DNA of 64,000 nucleotides from Neostapfia colusana (Eukaryota; Streptophyta; Magnoliopsida; Poales; Poaceae): the NCBI GenBank assembly GCA_030760725.1, contig JASWHV010000004.1, forward strand, positions 56,511,136 to 56,575,135, read 5' to 3'. Shown piece after piece: positions 52,301 to 63,613 of this stretch; positions within the stretch are counted from its first letter, which is position 1, and each line of letters begins with the position of its first letter. The translations under genes and the position numbers were made by a program. Below the pieces are notes generated by a model. That model saw only the letters and a program-made list of their open reading frames with translations, was not told where the DNA came from and did not search any database.

Positions 52301-53275
52301 TCGGATATAGGGGCCCCGATAAACCGATGTAGCCTAAACCTCCGGGCGTCGAGGCATAGCACACCGATTTATAGGTGTAGGTTGAGGGCAGCAAGGTGGA
52401 AATCTGCCAATGGGCATAGAGAGATGCTCCGTGTGGGGAACCTCCTGCTCGTTTCGGTGCTACCGGTTCGACGTTTGGGCTGTTGGGTGAAAGGTTGTCC
52501 CGTACGACATCGAGTGAGCGTGCTGTGCAGCTCCACGGGTGGGCGTACGTGACGTGCTCTTTGGGTTTCCCTGCAGGTGTATATCGAGTCGATTCACCGT
52601 CCCTCGCGGTGACGAGTACCGCTTGTTCACTGCGCCGTAACATAGACTAATGAATGAAATGTTATGATTCCATATTGCTGTTATGATATAACTGTATTAC
52701 TACATGTGTGCCACCAGATATTGCTCACTAAATTTCAGCTTCATGAACCGTTAACTTGTTGCTAAAAGATGAACTAAGGATGAACTTGTAGGCGTGTCCA
52801 TTTGCTGCAACATTGCTATCCTAAGTCATGGTACACCTCATGTAGAGTTTCATGCTTAGGTGAGTCGGTTAAGCCTTGCTGAGCCTTCGTACTCACGGTT
52901 GCTGGTTAACTGTTTTTCAGGTGAGGAGCCACCCACGGAGTTGGAGTATGAGTCCACCGGCGAGGGTTACCCTCCGTCGGGGACGACAGCTGAGTCGGAG
53001 CCGTACACGCCGCGCTGAGCTGAAGAGTGCAGCTAGTGTGGGTAGCCCTAGGGCTGGGCAACCACTTTTGCTAGATAGGCGGGCGTGAGTTGTATAAAAG
53101 AAACTTCCGCTGTGTAATAAAAGACCCTAGTTTGTAACTGAGAAGTGTACTATTTTGTACATTCAGTTTGTTTTCCCATGTAATATAATGTGTTCTTATG
53201 ACGTGTGCTGTCGGGTGTCGCATTGCGTGGCACCACCCTCTGAGATCCTGGATGAGCGGATTCCGGTCCGCCACA
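49336..53275 (+). repeat. Chromovirus A LTR 1 (3940 bp)
   Basis: Begins TGTAAAAGCCCAAGAAAAGG after a purine tract and ends TTCCGGTCCGCCACA, with the primer-binding site three bases later. It is flanked by pol on the left and a full internal region on the right, so it serves as 3' LTR of copy 1 and 5' LTR of copy 2. Frames inside it (for example 49773-50162) recur in LTR 2 but are not conserved as proteins and have no domain. Confidence 0.92.
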
Positions 53276-53278
53276 GCC

Positions 53279-53290
53279 TGGTATCAGAGC
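53279..53290 (+). other. Chromovirus A primer-binding site (copy 2)
   Basis: TGGTATCAGAGC, three bases (GCC) after the LTR end. Initiator-Met-tRNA type. Confidence 0.92.
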
Positions 53291-55120
53291 TGCATTGGGG
53301 ATAGCACAGTACTTAAGGACTGTATTATGGGAAAACTTAGGTATACGGTGAGGATTCCGTAGTTGCCCAAGTAAGGACTATATTAGCATAGTTACTTAAA
53401 GTGGAAAAAACTAACCTATGTATTAAAATTCTGAATTTCAATTATGTAACAACGCACCTACGCTCTGGTAAGTATGGTAAGGAACGCCACCGAAAGCGGT
53501 TCAATTTCGGTTAGCTCCCCCTGACGAGGAACGTGGTTCAAGGATTGATCTTACAGCTTGGTGTGAGACGTCAATATGAACCTCTTGGACTCTTCATTTC
53601 CCTGAGTTCATATGAAGCACTGATCCCTAGCGTGCATTAGGCAAGTAAGTGGAGACCCCATCGCGTGGTCAGTAACGCGAGAGTGTGTTCGTCTGGAAAT
53701 AGCCCAGGAGGACATACGCAGCGCCTGCCATCGGCGTGCCCTGCAGGGCAGTAGGTGGTATCTGTTGGGTTTATAACATTCCCAACCGTGACGATCCGTT
53801 CATGATATACTCGGGTTCCCCGTCGTGTAGTGTTGAAACACGATCACGTACCTTGAGACGTGACCTAACTCAAGGACGGCCGTATGGTAATGATACGGGC
53901 GTTTGTATTTACTTTTAAATATGATTCTGCCTGAAATGAAACCAACCATTGAGTGCACCATCATTGTATGGTCTTCTGCAGGTACTAACCACGTAGGTAT
54001 CCGTGTAGTAAACGTGTGCGAGAGACCGTTTAGTGCCACACTTGAGACGTATATGCCGGTATGATCGGGTTAGGATTTTCTTTTGTGAGGAAGGTAGTAC
54101 CGAGATATTGTAGGCATATGCATGAGAATAATGATAACAAATAATTAAAATCTTTAGGTTCAACATTTAGGACCCTGGTTGGGTATAAGAATGGGATAGT
54201 GGAGCAGTATAGCCAAAAGTATGAAAAGCAGAGTGCTCTGTTTTGGGCAGCAAGTGGCTGATCTTTAACAGGGCATAACTCACGGGTCCTTTAGCCCAGA
54301 GAGGTGTGCTATATAGTTCTGGAAAGGTTTTTAAGTACTCTAAAACTTTGTTGTAGACTTCCAGAGCTGAAACTCACCTTAAGATGGCTTAAATCCCAGA
54401 GGAATGTAAACTGTCCAGAACCAGGACAGAGTAAAACATTCTCTGGACTGTTCTGTTTTTCAAACATAAATCCCAGTAGAAAAATTTAAAATTTTCTTAT
54501 GATACATCCTTAGAAGGAGTAGAAGATGTGTGACATCTTTGCAACTCAAAGTTTCTGAAATTTCAGCACAGATTTCAGTGGAAACCAGGGTTGAAAACAG
54601 CCACTTCCAAGGGAGGTGCTGTTAAAATTCTTCCAGAAATTCTGCTGACTTTGAATTAGCATAACTTTTTAACCAAAGCTGATCTGGGGGGCAAATGAAT
54701 ACTCGTTGGAAAGATACTGAAGTTAACTTTAACTTTGGTATTCAACTTGAGTCATGAAAATGCCCAGAACCAGATCAAAATTTGGAATAGGTAGAAACTG
54801 GTCATTCTGACAGAAGAATGACAGTTGAACTCATTGGAGAGGGTGTTGGACCCTAAGGGTGGTATACGTGATGACAAAGCGATAGTAATACCTCGTGGTG
54901 ACCAAACCTAGTTATGGTGAGCTTCCAAAGTGGAGGTTCATCAAGTTGGATGTAACTAGTTTGTATTTGGTCTGATAATGGTGTAGCTTGTGCAAAGTTA
55001 TTACATTATCTACATACGAGATGTATCGCATGTTTTATTGTCATTATGTTTTTACGCCTATTTTTATTGGACTGCATGCAAAATGTTGCGGGACCGATGA
55101 TTATTGTCGTATGGTTGCAG
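53291..55120 (+). other. Chromovirus A leader (about 1.8 kb)
   Basis: No conserved coding frame. AT-rich with scattered repeats of TTCCAGA-type words. It ends GGTTGCAG directly before the gag ATG at 55121, similar to the A2 leader end. The beginning recurs at 63617-64000 with four substitutions in about 385 bp. Confidence 0.75.
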
Positions 55121-56224
55121 ATGGTCCGCACTAGGACCACGCACGAGGTTGGTGACTCTAGCCAACAGGGAGGTGATGACTCCCAGCCACCGGCCTACGA
55201 CAGCACCCCGCAGCAGCAGCCACCACCGCCGCCTCCGCTTACTCTAGAGGATGTGATAGCGGCAATGGTGGGAGGTCGTGAGGAGCAGACCGACCTGCTC
55301 CGCACGATCGTGCAGAATACGTCCCAGGCGGGGGGACGTCAAGAGCGAGGGCCTCGTGAGCCCCGTGAAGTGTCGTACTCGGATTTCATGAGTACGCACC
55401 CTCCAGTGTTCACCGAAGCCGAAGAACCACTGGAGGCGGACAACTGGCTGCGGACCATCGAGTCCAAGTTCAGGCTGCTCCAATGTACGGAGCGGCAGAA
55501 GACTCTGTTCGCAGCGCAGCAACTCCACGGTGCCGCTGGTGCGTGGTGGGCGAACTATGTCGCCTCACGTCCGGCTGGCCATGCCGTGGAATGGCAAGAG
55601 TTCCGGGAGGCGTTCCGCACCTATCATATTCCTCCCGGGATCATGAAGAGGAAGTTCCAAGAATTCTTGAAGCTGAAGCAGGGCGGGAGGAGTGCCCATG
55701 ACTACTCCCGTGCCTTCAACCATCTGGCGCAATATGCGTCAGACTACATCTCCACCGAGGAGAAAAAGCGGGAACACTTCTATCGGGGGTTACACCCCGA
55801 AATGAAGACCCATCTCGTTCAGTGGAATCGCGGCACATTCAACGACTTAGTCAATGCCGCGATCATGCAAGAGGATGCTCAGCGGGAGTTGGCAGCTGAG
55901 CAGCGGAAGCGCAGCGCGCCACCCAGCAGTGGGAGTGGCGCTCCCCAGAAGTACCGTTTGGTGTATTGGACACCATCCGGGCAGCAGTGGCGTCCACCGG
56001 CGCGACCTCAACAGTTCGGGGGACGTTCGTTCCAAGCACCCCCGTTCCGTCCGCCGATGCCACCACCAAGACAGCAGCAGCAGCAGCAGCAGCAGACGGT
56101 ACCCCGGGCGTTTCCACCGCCACAACGCGCCCCGGGATTCCGTCCACCGATCAGCGGGGGACCGCCCCGTTTCACCTGCTTCACGTGTGGCCAGGCAGGC
56201 CACTTCGCGAAGGACTGTCCCTAG
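55121..56224 (+). CDS. Chromovirus A gag (copy 2)
   Basis: Open for 367 codons from ATG 55121 (MVRTRTTHEVGDSSQQGGDD). Domains: Pro/Gln-rich N-terminus; retrotransposon gag domain (DFMSTHPPVFTEAEEPLEAD, WLRTIESKFRLLQCTERQKT, LFAAQQLHGAAGAWWANYVA, WQEFREAFRTYHIPPGIMKR, KFQEFLKLKQGGRSAHDYSR); Gln tract from (CAG)8 at 56072-56095; CCHC zinc knuckle CFTCGQAGHFAKDC near 56178. Ends at TAG 56222-56224. The same frame runs on into protease with no shift, so readthrough or a nonsense mutation are both possible. The in-frame ATG at 55046 lies in the leader and is not preferred, because A2 gag starts at the equivalent of 55121. Confidence 0.88.
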   Translation: MVRTRTTHEVGDSSQQGGDDSQPPAYDSTPQQQPPPPPPLTLEDVIAAMVGGREEQTDLLRTIVQNTSQAGGRQERGPREPREVSYSDFMSTHPPVFTEAEEPLEADNWLRTIESKFRLLQCTERQKTLFAAQQLHGAAGAWWANYVASRPAGHAVEWQEFREAFRTYHIPPGIMKRKFQEFLKLKQGGRSAHDYSRAFNHLAQYASDYISTEEKKREHFYRGLHPEMKTHLVQWNRGTFNDLVNAAIMQEDAQRELAAEQRKRSAPPSSGSGAPQKYRLVYWTPSGQQWRPPARPQQFGGRSFQAPPFRPPMPPPRQQQQQQQQTVPRAFPPPQRAPGFRPPISGGPPRFTCFTCGQAGHFAKDCP

Positions 56225-58236
56225 GGGCAGCAGAGCAGCGGGCAAGCCCAGTTCCAGGGCGGCGCTCGAGGCCGACCTCCGGTGAAGAAGGTTGGTCAGC
56301 GGACTGGAGGCGTCCGCAACCTCGACAATGAGGACGCCCCAGAGGGAGACAACATGCTGGCGGGTACGTTTACTCTCAACAATCAAGCCATCGTCATATT
56401 ATTTGATTCTGGTGCAACCCACAGCTTTATAAGTGCATCCTATGTGGCTAAACATCAAATGCAAGTCTTCCCAACCGACTGCACTTATATGATCTGCTCA
56501 CCGGGAGGGAAGATTTCAGCTAATATGATGATTCCAAAGGCACCTCTGTGCTTAGGTGGGAAACTATATCCCACCACCTTGATAATCCTTATGGGACAAA
56601 AGATTGATGCAATCTTAGGGATGCCATGGCTACAATACCATGGCGCTGTCCTAGAGACTCGGACATGGACGGTTCACTTAAATTCTCCATTCCACCGTCC
56701 GCATTCCATGGTGTTAGACACGCCAGTCCGGGAAGTTTTAGTGATTAATAACGCTGAAGCTCTCAAGTTAGAAGACATCCCCGTAGTCCGGGAGTACCCC
56801 GACGTGTTCCCGGATGATCTTCCGGGCATGCCACCTGAGCGGGATGTAGATTTCAAGATTGAGCTCGCACCCGGGACTACGCCCATATCACGGAGACCAT
56901 ACAAGATGGCTCCAAATGAGCTGGCTGAACTGAAAGAACAGCTCAATGATCTGTTGAGCAAGGGTTTCATTAGGCCGAGTTCCTCGCCTTGGGGATGCTC
57001 GGCACTGTTTGTAAAGAAGAAGGATGAAACCCTGAGGTTGTGTGTGGACTACCGGCCGCTCAACGCCATCACCATCAAGAATAAGTACCCACTGCCCCGT
57101 ATTGACATTTTGTTTGATCAACTTGTAGGGCAAGTGTGTTCTCAAAGATGGACCTTCGCTCTGGATATCACCAGATCAAGATCCGGGCGGAGGATATCCC
57201 GAAGACGGCCTTCTCGACGAGATATGGATTATATGAATATCTTGTCATGTCCTTTGGTCTCACAAACTCTCCAGCCCATTTCATGTATCTCATGAACTCA
57301 GTGTCCATGCCGGAGCTGGACAAGTTCGTGGTAGTGTTCATCGACGATATCTTGGTTTACTCCAAGACAGAAGCCGAACATGCCGAACACTTGCGGATCG
57401 TTCTTCAACGATTGCGAGACCACAAGCTCTACGCCAAGTTCAGTAAATGCGAGTTTTGGATCAGCCAAGTGCCATTCTTGGGACATATCATCTCAGCAGA
57501 AGGCATTGCGGTTGACCCAAGCAAAACAGAGCAAGTGCTGAAATGGAAAGCTCCCACTTCAGTCCATGAAGTCAGAAGCTTCCTCGGGTTAGCAGGATAC
57601 TATCGGAGATTCATTCCAAGTTTCTCCAAGCTCGCTAAGCCGATGACGGAGTTACTGAAGAAAGGGACGAAATATTTTTGGAACACGGCGTGTGAAGGAG
57701 CATTCCGAACATTGGTGAAGCATCTCACCACAGCCCCGGTCTTAGCTCAGCCGGATACAACAAAGCCCTTCGACGTGTACTGTGACGCGTCCGGTATTGG
57801 GCTCGGCTGCGTGTTGATGCAGGAAGGACGTGTGGTCGCCTATGGCTCACGCCAACTTCGGAACCATGAGCAGCTTTATCCGACTCATGATCTTGAGGTT
57901 GCTGCCGTGGTGTTGGCGCTAAAAATGTGGAGGCACTATCTCCTGGGGAACTTGGTGCATCTCCACACCGACCACAAGAGCTTGAAATACATTTTCACCC
58001 AGAAGGAGCTGAACATGAGGCAACGGAGGTGGTTAGAATTGATCAAAGATTATGAAATTGAGATTCATTACCACCCCGGCAAGGCAAATGTGGTTGCCGA
58101 CGCGCTGAGTCGGAAATCACATGTCCATCACCTTATGGATCGCTGTACAACCTTGCCCTCATCCCTACCATCAGGGAGGACATCATTGCAGCTCAGAAAG
58201 ATGATAAAGGAATGGCACATCTCCGGAGACGGATAG
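56225..58236 (+). pseudogene. Chromovirus A copy 2: protease, RT, RNase H
   Basis: In frame with gag after the TAG: GQAQFQGGARGRPPVKKVGQ, then protease (ILFDSGATHSFISASYVAKH, DSG active site near 56405), EDIPVVREYPDVFPDDLPGM, RT fingers (RLCVDYRPLNAITIKNKYPL). A base missing near 57127 (CTTGTAGGGCAAG against CTTGTGGGGGCAAG in copy 1, with a G-to-A change beside it) shifts the frame. RT palm from 57136 (MFSKMDLRSGYHQIKIRAED; FIDD near 57338; LGLAGYYRRFIPSFSKLAKP) and RNase H (YCDASGIGLGCVLMQEGRVV, HTDHKSLKYIFTQKELNMRQ) are open to 58236. Copy 1 lacks this break. Confidence 0.88.
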
Positions 58237-59609
58237 ACAATGGAGAGATCAAATGTTTCCGGAAGGATGATGAGGGGACCCTATGGTTCAATGACCGCAT
58301 AGTCGTACCCCGGGATATGGAGCTGAGGAAGAAGCTCCTTGATGAAGCTCACTTGTCCAAATACTCCATTCATCCGGGTAGCAACAAGATGTACCAAGAT
58401 TTGAAAAAGAAATTTTGGTGGACATGGATGAAGCGGCAGGTAGCTAAGTACGTATCCGAGTGCGATACGTGTAGATGAGTGAAAGCTGATCACATGAAGA
58501 AGTCAGGGCTGTTGCAACCCCTGAAGATCCCGGCGTGGAAATGGGAAGATGTGAGCATGGATTTCATTGTGGGATTACCCCTAACATCCAACAAGCATGA
58601 TTCCATATGGGTAATCGTTGATCGGTTAACCAAGACGGCTCACTTCATCCCGGTGAATACACGTTACAATGCCGGCAAATATGCGGAGCTGTACATAGCG
58701 AAGATTCTATGCCTATACAGGGTACCCAAGACCATCGTCTCAGATCGAGGTGCATTATTTGTATCTCGCTTTTGGGAGCAGCTACACGCTGCATTGGGTA
58801 CTAAGTTGATCAGGAGCTCCGCCTATCACCCTCAAACAGATGGGCAAACAGAGAGGGTGAACCAAGTATTAGAAGACATGTTGAGAGCATGTGCCATCCA
58901 CCATGGTAGGAACTGGGATGATCACCTACCGTTGGCGGAATTCTCGTACAACAACGGCTATCAGGCGAGTATCAAGATGGCACCCTACGAAGCTCTCTAC
59001 GGTCGCAAATGCCGCACCCCATTAAATTGTTGCGAGTCCGGTGAAAGGGTCACATTCGGGGTTGATGTGGTGAACGACGCCGAAGAGCGCGTTCGGACAA
59101 TTCAAGCCAATTTGAAGGCCGCTCAATCCCGGCAGAAGAGCTACGCTGATAAGAGGCGTAGGCCGTTGCACTTTGACGTTGGGGAACACGTATGTCTCCG
59201 CGTGTCTCTGATGAAGGGCGTGCACCGGTTCGGTGTGAAGGGGAAGCTCGCTCCCCGTTTTATTGGACCCTACGCTATCACCGAGGAGTGTGGACCAGCA
59301 GCGTATCGATTGGAGCTACCGGCATCCCTTGCTGGTGTCCATGATGTTTTCCATGTTTCGCAACTGCGAAAATGTTTGAAGTATACGGCTGCTGTTCCTA
59401 CTAAAGACATCGGCGAGCTGAAACTGGATTTAACATATGATGAGTATCCGGTGGAAATCCTTGATGAGAAAGCCCGAACCACGCGTAACAGAACGTTGTG
59501 GTTCTACAAGATCCTCTGGAGTAACCACACCGCGGAAGAAGCAACGTGGGAGAGCAAGGAATTCCTTTGCTCAAATTACCCGGAGTTCATGGCTTCTCAA
59601 CACGGGTAA
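58212..59609 (+). pseudogene. Chromovirus A copy 2: integrase with chromodomain, one TGA
   Basis: Same layout as copy 1: zinc region (MAHLRRRIDNGEIKCFRKDD, YVSECDTCR), TGA at 58476-58478, core Asp/Asp/Glu motifs (WKWEDVSMDFIVGLPLTSNK, IVSDRGALFVSRFWEQLHAA, YHPQTDGQTERVNQVLEDML), GPY region (LAPRFIGPYAITEECGPAAY) and chromodomain (YPVEILDEKARTTRNRTLWF, SNHTAEEATWESKEFL). The TGA and the frameshifting deletion at about 58143 are shared with copy 1 (48136 and about 47803). After the TGA the frame is open for 376 codons. Confidence 0.9.
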
Positions 59610-59675
59610 GTCCCTACTACATCGCTATCTCTTCTTTTGTAATCTCGGGACGAGATTCTTTTAAGGGGGGAGGGA

Positions 59676-62600
59676 TGTAAAAGCCCAAGAAAAGGGACTT
59701 GCAAAAACTTTTCTTCACCTCACAACACCACAGTTCTTGTTGTGGATAGATGGTGAAAAAGTGGGAAGAGCAAGTAACCTCCATCAAAAGAGTGGATAGA
59801 GGGGAAACCTACACTTTCGCAAAGTGGGAATTCTACACATATGATCACACATGAGAGGGTGATTCAAAACTGTTGCATTCAAATTCATGATTGCAGCAGC
59901 TAAAACAAGGATCAAAGTGCATAATTGGATTCCTCAGGTCCAAATTAGTGGGGAGGCAAAGTTTCAATAATTTTTGAAAAAGTTTGCTACCCATTTTTCC
60001 AAAAAGGATCCAAATATGCAAAGAATTCAAATATACATTTGAATTTGAGGGAAATTTGCCAAACCATACCAATGTAGCCCAGTTTGAGACTTCCAACATT
60101 TGAATTCATCATTTGTCAAGTTTTGGAGATCTTTTGAGAGGTGGTAGAGCACTGACCAGTGGGGCCCACATGTCATTGGGTGAAATAGACAGCCCCCAAG
60201 TCTTCTCTCTGTTTCTCAGCCAACCGAGCGCAGCCTGCTGCCGCGCGCGCACCGCCGGCCGAACGGCCACCTCATGGTTCCCGTCGATCGTGCTGGCAGC
60301 CAGGAAACGGTGCGCCCTCTCCTCTATGTGACCCCCTCGCCAAGCCGCCGAAGACGTACGCGTGCTTCTTTGCAAAACAGCGAGCCCCCGCTCTACTCGG
60401 TCACAGACGCCGCTCCCCCGATCCTCCCCTGCACGCCGACGTCCGCTCGGCCTTTGCCCGAGCTCCCAACACAGAAAGGGAGCGCCTGTGTGTGCTCTAG
60501 CTAGCCATCCCACCACCTCGCAGTGTTAGCACCGCACTAGACCACAAATCGATGATCGCCACTGAGAACTCAGGCCACCGGCGGAAAGCCGCGAACTGCT
60601 CCCCGTGGACAGCACGCCACGGCCAGTTTCACCGCCGGACTTCTACACAAAAAAGGTGCGCCATGCTCTCTAGATTGTGTAGGTGCAAGCCGTTTAGCGG
60701 TTGATTCACCGGGTGAAGAGTATTTCCAATTCTTCCGAAACATAGTGTGTTCGGGTAGAGCGTGGTCTACCCCGAAATTCTAGCTGCACGTGCCAAAACA
60801 GCTCGGATGAGCCTACACACACCTTTCTCACTCCCTAGCGGCCCTCCTCGACCAAGAATCAAGGGAAATGACCCAGAAATGGCCAGGTTTGGGTTGTTTC
60901 TTGGGCCGCCATAGAATAATAGCTCGGTTCACCGTGGAGCTCTAGGTTGCCGACCTTTTCATGGGGTTTGGCGGCCATTTCCATCAACCTCGAGCTCCCG
61001 CGGTGCTCTCCGACCCTTTGCTAATCATTTTGATGCGTTATAACGCATTCCCGACCACGCCGGAACCCTAACCGCCGCTGTCACCGTCGGGAGCCCTGTT
61101 CTGGTGAGCTACGGCCGCCGGCGACACCACCGACGAGTTCAGCGTCGTGAGTTAGGGCGGGGCGGCAAGTTTGGGGTCGGGAGACGGCCGGGAAAGCAGT
61201 TCCAGAGATGCTCGCCGGAGTGCGCCACCGCGGATCCCTGTTTGGCGCGAGGAAGGAGAAGACTGCCGGGTGGGACCCACTGGCAGACATTTAAACATTT
61301 TGAACTGTCCAGTTTGTAGTTCAAACTTTGGAGGACCACAACTTAGGGTAGGAGAATCCAACAATTATGAAACAAATTTTGTTGGATTCCTCTAACTGTG
61401 TACAATCCAAACCTGAAACCCAATTTGTATGAAACCTATTATTTAATTCTGGAAAAATTCTTTAAAACTTTTCAGCAAAAAAATTTTAGAGGGAATTTGG
61501 TTCATCCAAAAGTCCCCAAATTTTGCCAGAATGTTCTTTAGGACATTAGTAAACCACTGTAAAAGTTTCAGACCATTTGGAGTTGATTTGGTCAGAGCAA
61601 TTCAAATTTGAAGGTGCTGTGTTCATTTGAATACAGAAACATTTTCAGAGAATTTCCAAAACTTGGAAATTCAGTTCTGGACAAATCTTAGCTCCAAAAA
61701 TGCTAGGAAAATTCATGCAAACTCTATGAGCTATAATTGAAATTGTAGTTCACTAAGTTGAGCATGAACAGGGGTATTACCTCAGAATTAATTCTTCTTT
61801 GCTTATTTGCTAAGAGAATTATTCTGAGCAAACCACTCCATGAAAAGTGCTAATGTTTGGTCCAGAGAGTTTTCTTGTGACAAGGAACTCACACAAAAAT
61901 TATCAGCTCCATTGGAGCTCTGGATCACCCCTGTCCTTTTTAACCACTTGAGGGATTAATATGGAGAAGGGGAAAAACCACTTAGCATTTAACCAGGGGG
62001 ATTAAGTCTAAGCCAAACCACCAACACCCAGTTCATCTTTAAATTCTTAAACAGAGTTCCAGTTGTTAGAGACTGGTTATTAGAACTAATAGCAGAAGTA
62101 TTACCCTAGACTCACATTGCATTTAAATTAACATATAGTGTTTCATTAACGTGTAGCCATTGAAGAAGAGACTCCGGAAGTGCTGGACTTCCTACTTCCG
62201 GAAGAGGAACTAACCCCCGACCAGCAGCAACAAGGCAAGCCCCGGTTTGCATTAACCTTTTATAAGTCTTACTTTGTTTACATGTGTCATATGAAGTATG
62301 TATGTGCATTAGGTATAGGATGAATGAAACCCCACTTGCATAACCAAAGGTTCCTAAAAGAGTGAGGGTAGTGTCAAGGACCTCGAGTAGACAGGCTATG
62401 CTTAATGAGTCATAGGACTTCGGTACAAGTCGAGTAGTTGGAATCTACTCGCGAGATAGGCATTGGGACACACGGGTTCGGTTGAGTGACGTGAGATCAC
62501 TTTAGTAATGAAAATGAGACTAGGCAGGGGCTAGGGCGCAGCAAGAAGAAGTCTTGTGTGCGCAGCCCTGCCCGTGTCGATTGAGGACCGATCCGTGTGC

Positions 62601-63613
62601 GGCCCTGCTGAACAAGTATTGAACGTACCGAAGGCATATCGGATATAGGGGCCCCGATAAACCGATGTAGCCTAAACCTCCGGGCGTCGAGGCATAGCAC
62701 ACCGATTTATAGGTGTAGGTTGAGGGCAGCAAGGTGGAAATCTGCCAACGGGCATAGAGAGATGCTCCGTGTGGGGAACCTCCTGCTCGTTTCGGTGCTA
62801 CCGGTTCGACGTTTGGGCTGTTGGGTGAAAGGTTGTCCCGTACGACATCGAGTGAGCATGCTGTCCAGCTCCACGGGTGGGCGTACGTGACGTGCTCTTT
62901 GGGTTTCCCTGCAGGTGTATATCGAGTCGATTCGCCGTCCTTCGTGGTGACGAGTACCGCTTGTTCACTGCGTCGTAACGTAGACTAATGAATGAAATGT
63001 TATGATTCCATATTGCTGTTATGATATAACTGTATTGCTACATGTGTGCCACCAGATATTGCTCACTAAATTTCAGCTTCATGAACCGTTAACTTGTTGC
63101 TAAAAGATGAACTAAGGATTAACTTGTAGGCGTGTCCATTTGCTGCAACATTGCTATCCTAAGTCATGGTACACCTCATGTAGAGTTTCATGCTTAGGTG
63201 AGTCGGTTAAGCCTTGCTGAGCCTTCGTGCTCACGGTTGCTGCTTAAGTGTTTTTCAGGTGAGGAGCCACCCACGGACTTGGAGTACGAGTCCACCGGCG
63301 AGGGTTACCCTCCGTCGGGGACGACGGCTGAGTCGGAGCCGTACACGCCGCGCTGAGCTGAGGAGTGCAGCTAGTGTGGGTAGCCCTAGGGCTGGGCAAC
63401 CACTTTTGCTAGATAGGCGGGCGTGAGTTGTATAAAAGAAACTTCCGCTGTGTAATAAAAGACCCTAGTTTGTAACTGAGAAGTGTACTATTTTGTACAT
63501 TCAGTTTGTTTTCCCATGTAATATAATGTGTTCTTATGACGTGTGCTGTCGGGTGTCGCATTGCGTGGCACCACCCTCTGAGATCCTGGATGAGCGGATT
63601 CCGGTCCGCCACA
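59676..63613 (+). repeat. Chromovirus A LTR 2 (3938 bp)
   Basis: Same ends as LTR 1 (TGTAAAAGCCC ... TCCGCCACA). It differs by about 50 substitutions and a missing TT at about 60189. It joins copy 2 to the start of copy 3. Confidence 0.92.

Noticed and set aside
49773..53088. ORFs of 60-153 codons recurring in both chromovirus LTRs (for example 52182-52643)
   Set aside because: They recur because the LTR is repeated. LTR 2 breaks the longest one (62520-62732 only), and no domain is seen.
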